Shown here in pieces: positions 25,050 to 34,658 of a stretch of DNA of 64,000 bases. The notes beneath the pieces are model-generated. The model searched no databases and was not told where the DNA came from. It was given only the letters and a program-made list of their open reading frames with translations. The translations under genes were made by a program, and so were the position numbers. The DNA is from Plotosus lineatus (Eukaryota; Chordata; Actinopteri; Siluriformes; Plotosidae): positions 39,244,501 through 39,308,500 of the forward strand of contig CM045733.1 of assembly GCA_024760905.1 (NCBI GenBank). Reading direction: 5' to 3'. Every line of letters starts with the position of its first letter. The stretch's first letter is position 1.

Positions 25050-25450
25050 GTGATCCTTTCTGCTGAGCAGGATATAGATTAAGATGATAATGATGAGGGC
25101 AGAGTTGATGAAGCCAGCTGTTGTGCAGAGTTGATGATGCCAACTGTGTTGATGAAGATTTTGATGTTGATGAAGAAGAGGCATCTGTTAATAAAAGTGT
25201 GTATGAGTCAGTTTTGTTGTGTTTGAGATGTGATCCTTTCTGCTGAGCATGATATAGATTGAGATGATAATGATGAGGGCAGAGTTGATGAAGCCAGCTG
25301 TTGTGCAGAGTTTATGATGCCAACTGTGTTGATGAAGATTTTGATGTTGATGAAGAAGAGGCATCTGTTAGTAAAAGTGTGTATGAGTCAGTTTTGTTGT
25401 GTTTGAGATGTGATCCTTTCTGCTGAGCAGGATATAGATTGAGATTATCA
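25050..25450. repeat. 180-bp tandem repeat inside copy 1
   Basis: The phrase GTGATCCTTTCTGCTGAGCA starts at 25050, 25230 and 25410, an exact 180-bp period, with GATGAAGAAGAGGCATCTGT in each unit. Copy 2 (49228) has a single unit. The units differ by a few substitutions (for example GATTAAGAT against GATTGAGAT). Confidence 0.92.
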
Positions 25451-25943
25451 TGATGAGGGCAGAGTTGATGAAGCTTACTTGTATAAAGAGATCAAAGAGT
25501 TTTGTTCTATAGTTTTCTTAATTTCAGTGTGATTGTTTGAACATGACAGTGTTTTTTTCAATCAGTATCATTTGAAGGCATTTGAACCTTTATATAGTGG
25601 TCGAAAAGATACATACTGATCTTATTGGAATAAACTGAAATGAAAAAAAAAAGTAATTTTTTTGTTAATTTATGGGGGGTTACCATGGTGACTGATGGGT
25701 TTAAAAAGGGTCTGTGAGATTAAATTGAGGATGATCTCTCTTATCATCTCTTCCTAAAACTTTTCCTAGACATGTTTTCTAAAAGTTTATATGGCTGAGG
25801 TACATAAAAATGTTTAGTTGCTAAGGACTAATGATCTTGGAAAAAGGGCAATCTTTGCGCTCATTCTTCTCTAAAATGTCTTTTGAAAATTTTAGTTGAA
25901 TGCTGACACAAGAAATGGCATAGCTTGGTCAGTTTTCAAGGTA

Positions 25944-27028
25944 CAGTAGGCCCTTGACTATTCGCGGTTTTGCACTCACGGTTTGAGTATTCGCTGACTG
26001 CTGAGCAGCTCGCACATGATTCAAATTCAGCCAATGGCTGTCCTCCTTCCTGCTGATTGGTTGAGATGATGTAACACCCCTTTTTCTTCATTCACGCACA
26101 AGTTGGCAATGAGCCTTTTTTTTAGTGTATTATTAGTCTTATTTTTAGTGACATTTAGTGAGTCTTTTTAGTGACATTTTTTAGAGAATAATTGTCTGAA
26201 CTACTGTAAAAAACTCCACTATTAAAGTCTTTTTCAATTATTATTCCAGTACATGACCTAAAGTAATGTTTAAAATGTTTGTGTGTTATATTTTATTTAC
26301 TGTGGTGTAGCATGTTTCTAATTTTGTTTTGTTTATCCAATTTATTACATTTCTTGTTCTTTTATGTCCTTTTTGTTGGCACTGTGCCTCTAACTGTTTA
26401 CTCTCCGCTTCGGCTGAGGGGCATGGCTAAGCTGCTCAGTAGCACACACCTGAATTCACTATTCTCATTTACTCCCAATAAACAAAAGCACGCTCAGAGG
26501 ATTAGTTCACATCACATCACCCTTTGGTTTCTAACTTTCTCACTCTAAAACTCTGTTTGAACTCGCTCCGGCTGAGGAGTGTGGCTGAGCTGCTCGGACT
26601 TAATGCAGTTAATACTTGAATTCAGTCATCTCATGCCTAATGCAATATGTTCCTCTAGTGGGCATTTTTGAAAACTACAGTGCTGTATGTTTTTCATAGA
26701 ATGCATTTAAAGGTGTTTTTATATGTATGCTGTATAATGTTTATATTTTATTATCAATCAATATCACAGTAAAAAAAATTAAGTTTTTCTTAATCATTAC
26801 TACATTTTACTACATTAATACTGAATTAATGAGTAAGACTGTCTATAGAATGTGTTTAAGAAGTGTATTTTAGCGCATGTAATAGATACATAGTGTTTTA
26901 CTTCCGGCTGCTCATTCGCGCATGTGACGTGATACATTGGGTTTTATTTCCGGGTACAGAACTCACAGATTATCTCGATTCGCAGGAGGGCCCAGAACCG
27001 AACCCCCACGAATGTCGAGGGCCTACTG
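25944..27028 (+). mobile_element. TA-flanked non-autonomous transposon G (1085 bp)
   Basis: Left TIR CAGTAGGCCCTTGACTATTC at 25944, right complement ATGTCGAGGGCCTACTG at 27028, TA on both sides. The host element's second copy shows the unfilled sequence CAAGGTATTGACAAAC (around 49767), proving the insertion and a TA duplication. Probably pogo/Tigger-related. No transposase. It contains reverse copies of the 168-bp unit at 26401-26640. Other fragments: 20195-20533, 29590-29780 and 29785-30053. Confidence 0.85.
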
Positions 27029-27313
27029 TATTGACAAACTTTTTGCTGCATTTTGCAGCTTTGAGCCTCCTCTATCTGACTGTGTAAAAAGCTTATTTTT
27101 CATTTTTTGGACACAAGAGCCTACTTTCGGTGGGTGGAGTGGCTCACAATTATGCACCAATTTGTGTTGGTCCGTCACGTAAGATCCCAATAAAATAGAT
27201 TTATGTTTGGGTTTGTAATGAGACAAAATGTTAAAGTTCAAGGGGTATGAATACTTTTGAAAGCCACTGTATTTTTTCTGTAATATTAACTGTAAATATT
27301 TTTATCATTTCAG

Positions 27314-27425
27314 TTTGATTGGTGGCTCAGACTACAAGCTGATCTATCGACACTATGCCACGCTGTACTTTGTTTTTTGTGTCGATTCATCTGAGAGTGA
27401 ACTCGGCATTCTGGACCTCATTCAG
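27314..27425 (+). CDS. ap3s2: ap3s2 coding exon 3
   Basis: Acceptor TTTCAG at 27308-27313, donor GTAAAT at 27426, 112 nt. It completes the split Ser codon and encodes SLIGGSDYKLIYRHYATLYF then VFCVDSSESELGILDLIQ, the core beta-strand/helix part of the longin-like fold. Residue choice (S and Y in GGSLIGGSDYK) matches AP3S2. The first normal-looking DNA after 14.8 kb of repeats. Confidence 0.97.
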
Positions 27426-27562
27426 GTAAATACAACTGAAGAAGATGTTTCAATCTCTTTATTCATGAAATATCAAAAAAAACCAACAAACTGTGACTTG
27501 AATAAATTTTATTATTCAGGGGTTTCTTTCAGCTGCTTTTATATTGCAGTACAAAAAATACA

Positions 27563-27566
<4 letters not shown>

Positions 27567-27608
<42 letters not shown>
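27567..27608. repeat. (TG)n microsatellite abutting an exon acceptor
   Basis: About 42 bp of TG dinucleotides ending 5 bp before ap3s2 exon 4, occupying the position of the polypyrimidine tract. Confidence 0.97.
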
Positions 27609-27610
<2 letters not shown>

Positions 27611-27613
27611 AAG

Positions 27614-27685
27614 GTGTTTGTGGAAACTCTAGATAAATGCTTTGAAAACGTGTGTGAGCTCGACCTCATCTTCCACATGGACAAA
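27614..27685 (+). CDS. ap3s2: ap3s2 coding exon 4
   Basis: 72 nt, phase 0 at both ends, encoding VFVETLDKCFENVCELDLIF then HMDK. The acceptor is the unusual TGTGAGAAG directly after a (TG)n run; the donor is GTGAGT at 27686. HMDK, rather than HVDK, agrees with AP3S2. The intron that follows is 18.9 kb. Confidence 0.96.
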
Positions 27686-27802
27686 GTGAGTGTGACACTT
27701 CCTGCTTTACAGTGTCTGTTTCAATCATGTTTCTCCATTTGTATACTCTACAAAACAGTTTATTCTCGCACGCACATAGAGACACGTGCACAAAAACACA
27801 CT

Positions 27803-27806
<4 letters not shown>

Positions 27807-27864
<58 letters not shown>
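27807..27864. repeat. (TC)n(CA)n microsatellite
   Basis: Short TC run then about 45 bp of CA in ap3s2 intron 4. Confidence 0.95.
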
Positions 27865-27867
<3 letters not shown>

Positions 27868-28045
27868 TCCTTTTTTTCCTTTCAGCTGTTCCCTTCAGAA
27901 GTCACCATAGTGTATCATCTGCCTCCATCTTCATGGAAGTCATATTAATGATTCGTATGTTTGATTTGGCATAGGGTTTTTTTTTTTTTATGTTGGATGC
28001 CCTTGCTGACGCAACCCTTCAGCAAGGGGCAGAAACACTCTTTGT
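27868..28045 (-). mobile_element. SINE/RTE tail fragment, reverse orientation
   Basis: On the + strand: TTTCAGCTGTTCCCTTCAGA (RTE-type 3' end complement), then GTTTGATTTGGCATAGGG and GATGCCCTTGCTGACGCAAC (RTE 5'-leader-like complement). The same junction of LINE 3' and 5' sequence occurs in the SINE tails. Confidence 0.65.
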
Positions 28046-28060
28046 GTGTATTTATGTGTA

Positions 28061-28148
<88 letters not shown>

Positions 28149-28205
28149 GTATATTTTTTATATATATATTATGTATATTTTATATATATATATTGTGTAT
28201 ATTTA
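28061..28205. repeat. (TG)n(TA)n microsatellite with degenerate TA-rich extension
   Basis: TG to 28085, TA to about 28145, followed by repeated TATTGTGTATATTT blocks to 28205. Confidence 0.95.
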
Positions 28206-28340
28206 TATATCAAAGGACATGAACTGAGGATAAACTGAGGATAATAATTCCCATTAAACATACAGCACTGTAGTTTTCAAAAATGCCCAGTAGGGGGAGG
28301 TATTGCATTATATTGTACTTAGCATTGGACTGTATTATAT

Positions 28341-29472
28341 CAGGGGTCGACAACTCGTGCATGCGGCTCTTTCACCTCTCTGGCTTCCAAGGGTTAGAGT
28401 TAAACCAGCTTTCACCTGAATGATGGGAGAATCTGCCAAAGGCAGAGTCCTGCAATGGTTGTCTATCCACAGGTACCCAGTGGGTACCCTTCCAAAAAGG
28501 CTCTTTTAGGGTTGAAATTTACATAGATGAAAATTAACAGTCTATCAGCAACATTGAGAGTCTCGGTGTTTTTGATCTGCTGTGTTGGTGCATTTCCAAA
28601 TTCTTGTGCTCATGGCAAGAGTGTGCTCACCATCAGCAGCGTGGCGAGAGAGATTTTTTCTGCCACTGTGGTTTATAATCCAGGAACGGAAATCACAGCT
28701 GAAGTAGAGACGGTGGATGAGATTTGTTTATACACAGCAAGCACTGAATTAAATAACTCTCCTCCCAGTGACAAAATAAAAGACTGGGTGTGGTTCAGTC
28801 TCCACTCTGAGACTGGGTCAGTCAGTGCAGCATTAAGCATTAATATTATTTAAAAGAATGTTGAGCAGGCTCCTTTTTAAAATAAGTCTTCATATACTTT
28901 CCTGTGTTGCTGTCGTTTTTGTAAATTAAAACACTGATGAAACAACATTAATATAACGAATAAAGAAAAAGAGAATCCCACGAAGTCCGTGATGATGAGG
29001 TAGACTACCCAACCCGTTAACACATCTGGCTGCACCCCGTTCCAAGCTTCGTGGGATAGATATTCTTTTTCTTTATAAAAATACAAGAAGGACTCGGAAC
29101 ACATTCATTCATTTTCTGAAACACTTAATCTTAATTAGGGTGGCAGGGAGGCTGGCGATTTTTTTTATTTTTATTTTTATTATTATTTTTTTTAAATTTA
29201 ATGTTTTTGCTGCAAGCAGAATTGCAATTTAATTGTCTCTGCAGTTGTTTAAATCAATGCAACAGATTGTGGTTTTATATTAACATGAAGAAAAAGGAAA
29301 TCAATGCAACGATTGTGGTTTTATATGAACATTAAGGAAAAAGGGGAAAAACATTATATGCAGTGTTATTTGATTTTAGATGTCAAAAAAGGATTTGTGG
29401 CTCCGAGTGTTTTCTTTAATGTGGAAAACTGTTCCAAATGGCTCTTTGAATGGAAAAGGTTGCCGAACCTTG
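28341..29472 (+). mobile_element. Probable hAT-type non-autonomous element
   Basis: Left end CAGGGGTCGACAACTCGTGC at 28341; the right end (TTTGAATGGAAAAGGTTGCC, GAACCTTG at 29472) is an imperfect complement. Candidate 8-bp flanks TATTATAT (28333-28340) and TTTTATAC (29473-29480) match at 6 of 8 positions. A 108-codon open frame (28527-28853) begins KINSLSATLRVSVFLICCVG and resembles nothing I know. A nested imperfect inverted repeat, AAAGAGAATCCCACGAAG and its complement, lies at about 28965-29078. Confidence 0.5.
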
Positions 29473-29589
29473 TTTTATACAACATTCAACTTCTTAGCAC
29501 TTCTGCAACAAAACGTTTTCCTTCCTGAATCATATCAAGCAGTTGTACTTTTTCATGCAGCGTCATGGCACCTTACCAGAAGCCTGAGA

Positions 29590-30053
29590 AAGAGCGCAGT
29601 GTTTGGGTGGCATGATGGCGCTTAACTGTAATTAAAAACACACACACGAAAAATGCACAGGCACAAAGTGTGTGCGAATGACGAAAAAGGGCCTGAATTT
29701 GAATCATGTGACAGTTGCTCAGCAATCCACGAATATGCGGGGGTGCGAGTGCAAAACCGCGAATAGTCAAGGGCATACTGTATTCCTTTTAGGCACTTCA
29801 GAGGAAACTGTCGTTTCTTCAGGAGAAAGTCTTATTTCTTCAGAAGAGACATCCAACGTTATTACCTTTTTCTGGTGCTTAGCCGGTGTTTGAGTGGCAT
29901 CATAGAGCTTAACAGGTAATTAAAACACATTTAAAAAAGGCTCATAGACAACTTGTGCGCGAATGAGGAAAAAGGGGTGTTACATCATCTCAAACAATCA
30001 GCAGGACGGAGGACAGCCATTGGCTTAATTTGAATCATGTGACACTTGCTCGG
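29590..30053 (-). mobile_element. Two fragments of element G in tandem
   Basis: 29590-29780 ends AATAGTCAAGGGCATACTG plus TA, the G terminus in minus orientation. 29785-30053 repeats the G interior (CAGGCACTTCAGAGGAAACT, TGGCATCATAGAGCTTAACA) and is interrupted at 30054 by a SINE. The arrangement suggests nested or tandem G insertions. Confidence 0.6.
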
Positions 30054-30070
30054 CAATCTGCGAACAGCAC

Positions 30071-30430
30071 TGTATGTCTTCCTTTTGGCTTTTTCCCTTT
30101 TTACTCGGGAGTCGCCACAGCGAATCATCTGATTTGCACGTTTGATTTGGCTGAGGTTTTTACGTCGGATGCCCTTCCTGTCACAACCCTTTTAGCAAGG
30201 GACAGAAACACGCTGACGACTTTGCAGCCTACTCTTTACGAAAGTCAGCAATGGTTCTTTTACATGCCTCTCACCACAGACAGCAAGAGACATGGCCCGC
30301 CTTTGATAACCCAGTTAGCTGCACTGGGGGGGGGGGGGGGAGCAGTGACAACCTTGTGGAGAGTGGGACTCGAACCCCCAACCTTTGGATCAACGATCCA
30401 GCACCCTATACCACTAGACCACCACTGCCC
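30071..30430 (-). mobile_element. SINE with RTE-like tail, near full length
   Basis: Flanked by a perfect 17-bp duplication CAATCTGCGAACAGCAC (30054-30070 and 30431-30447). On the minus strand: tRNA-like head (GGTTGGGGGTTCGAGTCCCA near 30385-30366), body, then the tail read on the + strand as GGGAGTCGCCACAGCGAATC. A poly-G/C stretch lies at 30327-30340. Inserted into an element G fragment. Confidence 0.9.
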
Positions 30431-30447
30431 CAATCTGCGAACAGCAC

Positions 30448-30895
30448 ACCCTTCATTATCTGGGACCAGGACCATTGGGCTAAATGGTGTGCCTTGGCGA
30501 TGCTGAGTGGTTCTGGTGTGCAGGATGATGTTTACTGGGGTGTCATGGGAGGAATTGTGTCATTAACAATGATTTGTGATGGTCATGAATTAACATCATC
30601 AAGACTTTAAAGCTTCAGGCACACGGGCAGCAGGTTGAATCGAGTCGGGTCAACATGGGGCTGAGTGAGACACAAACCATGAATCATATTGGGAAATGAT
30701 TCACAAATAATCCACCAATCAAACAGAATTATCTAGGAAGCATTACACACACTTCGGGTAAATAAATAAATAAATCACATTATCTTCATGTCAAAGTTCA
30801 ATTAGTTTTCCGGTGCTCCTTCCAAGAGCAACTGGAAGCTGATCAGTTAAATTGTCCAGTTGTAGTGTCGCCTGTGTATGTGTGTGTGTGTTTGT

Positions 30896-30939
<44 letters not shown>

Positions 30940-31002
30940 AGCCTATGCTTTCAATTAGACTGAGCTCAAGGGCATCATTACACCACGTGGTCAGTTATGT
31001 AA
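30448..31002. other. ap3s2 intron 4 segment with (GA)n, otherwise unrecognised
   Basis: A GA-rich microsatellite lies at about 30895-30936. No gene, RNA or known repeat is recognised in the rest. Confidence 0.5.
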
Positions 31003-33336
31003 TAAATGCAGCCGTGAGGGGGGGGCACAAACCAGTGTCTCTCCCTCACGCCGGTCCCAAGCCCGGATAAATGCAGAGGGTTGCGTCAGGAAGGGCATCC
31101 GGCGTAAAACAAATGCCAAATAAACTATGCGAATCACAAGAAAGAATCACATACCAGATCGGTCGAGGCCCGGGTTAACAACGACCGCCATCAGTGCCGT
31201 CAACCAACAGGGTGCTGATGGAAATTGGACTACTGTTGGTCGAAGACGTCGAAGAAGGAGAGGCGGGAGGCGTGTCCGTTGCCAGAGAGAGAAGAGGAAA
31301 GGCATGAGTCTAGGACTGAAAGTAGGGACTTTGAATATTGGAACTATGACAGGAAAAGGTAGAGAGCTGGCTGACATGATGCAGAGGAGGAAGGTGGACA
31401 TACTGTGTGTTCAGGAGACCAGGTGGAAAGGTCGCAAGGCTAGAAGCATAGGAGCAGGGTTTAAGCTGTTTTATCACGGTGTGGATGGGAAGAGAAATGG
31501 AGTCGGAGTCATCTTGAAGGAGGAGTTTGCCAGGAATGTTCTAGAAGTGAAAAGAGTGTCAGACAGAGTGATGAGTCTGAAGTTAGAAATTAAAGGTGTG
31601 ATGGTCAATGTTGTTAGTGCTTATGCCCCACAGACAGGATGTGAGCGAGAAGAGAAGGAGAGATTCTGGAGGGAGTTAGATGAAGTGATGCAGAGTACCC
31701 CCAGAGGTGAAAGAGTGGTCATTGGGACAGACTTCAATGGACATGTTGGTGCAGGAAACAGAGGGGATGAGAAAGTGATGGGTAGGTTTGGTATCCAGTA
31801 CAGGAACACAGAAGGACAGATGTTGGTAGATTTTGCAAAAAGGATGGAAATGGCTGTGGTGAATACTTTCTTCTAGAAGAGAGAGGAGCAAAGGGTGACT
31901 TATAAAAGTGGAGGTAGGAGCACACAGGTAGACTACATCTTGTGCAGGCGATGTAATTTAAAGGAAGTCAGTGACTGCAAAGTAGTAGCGGGTGAGAGTG
32001 TTGCCAAACAGCATAGGATGGTGGTGTGCAGGATGATGCTGATGGTGAGGAAGGTGAAGAAGGCAAAGGCAGAGCAGAAGACAAAGTGGTGGAAGTTGAA
32101 AAAGGAAGAGTGTCGGGTTGTCTTCAAGGAGGAGTTGAAACAGGCTTTGGGTGGTCAGGAAGTGCTTCCAGATGACTGGACAACTACAGCGAATGTGATC
32201 AGGGAGACAGGTAGGAGAATACTTGGTGTGTCATCTGGAAGGAAAGTAGATAAGGAGACTTGGTGGTGGAATGAGGAAGTGCAGGAGTGTGTACAAAGGA
32301 AGAGATTAGCTAAGAATAAGTGGGATATTGAGAAAACCGAAGAGAGTAAACAGGAGTACAGGGAGACACAGCGTAAGGCAAAGGTAGCAGTGTCAAAGGC
32401 CAAACAGAGCGCGTTTGATGACTTGTATGCTCGGTTGGAAAGTAAGGAGGGAGAAAATGATTTATACAGGTTGGCACAGAGAGAGAGAGAGAAGTATGTT
32501 AGAGTGGTGCAGGACATGTATGAGAGATGTAAAACAGTGGTGTGGTGTGCTGTCGGTGTGACAGAAGAGTTCAAGGTGGAGGTGGGACTGCATCAAGGGT
32601 CAGCTCTCAGCCCCTTCTTGTTTGCTATGGTGATGGACAGGCTGACAGACGAGGTTAGACAAAAATCTCCATGGACTATGATGTTTGCAGATGACATTGT
32701 GATCTGTAGTGAGAGCAGAGAACAAGTGTAGGAAAATCTAGAGAGGTGGAGGTATGCCCTGGAAAGGAGGGGAATGAAGGTTAGTCTCAGTAAGACAGAA
32801 TACATGTGTGTGAACGACAAGGACCCAAGAGGAACGGTGAGGTTACAGGGGGCAGAGATAAAGAAGGTGGAGGATTTTAAGTACTTAGGCTAAACAATCC
32901 AGAGCAATGGAGAGTGTGGAAAAGAGGTGAAGAAGCATGTGCAGGCAGGTTGGAATGGATGGAGAAAAGTGTCCGGTGTGATGTGTGATAGGAGAGTATC
33001 GGCAAGAATGGAGGGAAAAGTGTACAAGACGGTGATGAGGCCAGCGATGTTGTATGGTTTAGAGACAGTGGCACTGGGGAAAAGACAGGAGGCAGAGTTG
33101 GAGGTAGTAGAGATGAAAATGTTGAGGTTCTCTTTGGGAGGTCAGGAAGTGCTTCCAAATGACTGGACAACTACAGCAAATGTGATCAGGGAGACAGGTA
33201 GGAGAATACTTGGTGTGTCATCTGGAAGGAGAGGAGATAAGGAGACTTGGTGGTGGAATGAGAAAGTGCAGGAGTGTGTACAAAGGAAGAGGTTAGCTAA
33301 GAAGAAGTGGGACATAGAGAGGTCGGAAGAGAGTTG
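31003..33336 (+). mobile_element. RTE-type LINE, internally deleted and chimeric
   Basis: Plus strand with the 5' leader (CTCCCTCACGCCGGTCCCAA onward) and an endonuclease open from 31127 to a stop at 31876 (VGTLNIGTM, VQETRWKG, GTDFNGHVGAG). Linker follows to about 32476. Then roughly the first half of the RT is missing: LYRLAQ joins directly to [14 protein letters not shown] through a GA-rich junction. The later RT includes FADDIVICSES near 32690. At about 33138, LRFSL joins back to [19 protein letters not shown], a segment that belongs upstream of the RT and already occurs at 32152, so the 3' end is replaced by a repeated linker stretch. Confidence 0.9.
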
Positions 33337-33712
33337 AAATATTGGTAACACTTACGTGTGCCTCCTTTCCACTCCCTTTCATCGGCCACGTGCTTCAAAC
33401 ACACTCCCGCCACATCTTTGCATGCTCAGGTATCCAATTCCGTTTCCGGATAATCATGGCAGACTTCCGTGTTTATAAACATATCCTTTCAGCACACAAT
33501 ATGTTATCAATCTGGTCCTTTCTTCCTTTTTTTTAAAAGTCACATTAAAACTCAGTCCACAGTTCATTGTCCTAACATGCTATCTTTTCCTTTTAGATAG
33601 TTCTTTCAGTGAAACTTTTCCAGTATTAACATAACAAAATTTTTTTAAAAATTATGTACAATGTTGATCAGTTTACATCAATCTGCCTTCCTCCAAGGCT
33701 TTCAGGAGACCT
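33337..33712. other. Copia 3'-flank or LTR remnant, unresolved
   Basis: Between the RTE chimera and the copia RNase H. A pyrimidine run at 33585-33596 (complement of a possible polypurine tract) is present, but I could not match this DNA to anything at the other end of the copia element (45950-46400), so no LTR pair is claimed. Confidence 0.35.
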
Positions 33713-34246
33713 TTAGTAGAAGCTCCCTTTTTCGTCAAGCAATTCACCCATCTCCAAAAGTTCTTTGATCCCTGCTATATCAACTCGTAATCTCTTTTCT
33801 CGGACAGCTGTATTTGAGTTAATGGAATCAACTAACGACCTACAGTCAGTGATGCACAAAATGGGGTGCATTTTGTCTCCTGTGAACTCTGAGTACAATG
33901 ACGACAAATGTGTGGCGGCATCGATGGCATCTGCCATTGCTAGTGTCTCTGCTGCCAGGGAACTTCTGACAACCCTCCTTACCCTCTTCGAGGACCAATT
34001 GATTGACAAGGCTCTCTTGTCCGGTGACGCTAAGAATATAACATGTGCCCCTTGCGTTCCTTCATCCTCCAGATTCTCCGTTGAGGAGTCACTGTATACC
34101 ACCAGTCTCAACGAATTCTCAGGCCAGATCTCTGAAAACTTCAGCCTCACGTGTTCTGACTTGAGTTGTTTGATGACTTTGTTCACTTCATCTATGTTTT
34201 CCACTTTCCCTCTCTTCAAGGCTTCTGAAAGTCTACATGTTTCCAA
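33713..34246 (-). pseudogene. Ty1/copia RNase H domain
   Basis: 178-codon open frame on the minus strand with the copia-type RNase H order: YSDSSTENLEDEGTQGAHVI (first D), INWSSKRVRRVVRSSLAAET (the SSLAAE glutamate), CITDCRSLVDSINS (DCRSLVD aspartate) and LRVDIAGIKELLE. It is the 3'-most coding part of the nested copia element (gag, PR, IN, RT, RH in that order on the minus strand, 45935 to 33713). Copia elements of this kind are sparse in fish; the GalEa clade is my best guess. Confidence 0.85.
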
Positions 34247-34289
34247 TAAAATATCAGGCCGTGTCTGACGACCTTTCTAGTAATCTGGA

Positions 34290-34654
34290 TTTACTAACTT
34301 GGATAAAATCAATGTTTTCAGTGTAGTCCTTTTGATGTAGGTAGATCTCATTTTCAACTTCTTGAAGTGTGATTCCCAAATACTTGAAAGCAGAATCATT
34401 TTCATTGCCAACTCTGAGTTTCTCTTATTTTCTGTATGATGGATTTTCTAAACAAGTCTGTTCCACCCCATATGAAATCGTCTACATGGCATGCCAACAC
34501 TCCAATCAGATTGCCCTAGTCTCTTTAGAAGAACACAGCTGGATCAAACTTTGACTTCTTTGCACCTAGTTCTTTCATCACACTTTGGACCCTATTGTAC
34601 CATTGCAATGACGCATCAACTAACCCATATACACATTTTTGTACTTTCCATAGT
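34290..34654 (-). pseudogene. Ty1/copia reverse transcriptase, 3' half
   Basis: Minus strand from 34654: LWKVQKCVYGLVDASLQWYN, then KSKFDPAVFF, then a stop/frameshift, LIGVLACHVDDFIWGGT (the copia YVDD catalytic site, here HVDD) and, in another frame, KYLGITLQEVENEIYLHQKD. The sequence stops abruptly at about 34655, where an L2 LINE begins. The matching 5' half is at 42420-42663. Confidence 0.85.
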
Positions 34655-34658
34655 TTGC

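Larger units (their letters stand above)
24055..27147 (+). mobile_element. Unclassified DNA transposon, copy 1
   Basis: Left end GTGAGGCGCTCCACCGAAAG at 24055. The right end is the complement form CTTTCGGTGGGTGGAGTGGC then TCAC at 27147. The flanking 4-bp duplication is AATT (24051-24054 and 27148-27151). A second copy at 48175-49873 has the same ends and a different duplication (ATAT). It holds a two-exon-like ORF start (24703-24775, then 24940 onward), decayed here: the donor is lost and there is an in-frame stop at 25079. Two extra copies of a 180-bp unit and a whole TA-flanked element (25944-27028) enlarge it. I recognise no superfamily; 4-bp A/T-only duplications fit several. Confidence 0.75.

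Noticed and set aside
28527..28853. A 108-codon ORF with a hydrophobic start, possible secreted protein
   Set aside because: It lies inside a probable hAT-type element, with no homologue I recognise and no splice or promoter context.
31127..31876. A 249-codon frame that annotation pipelines may call a craniofacial-development-like host gene
   Set aside because: It is the RTE LINE endonuclease, present in several broken copies in this window.
33337..33712. LTR of the copia element
   Set aside because: No matching direct repeat was found near 45950-46450, and no primer-binding site was recognised.
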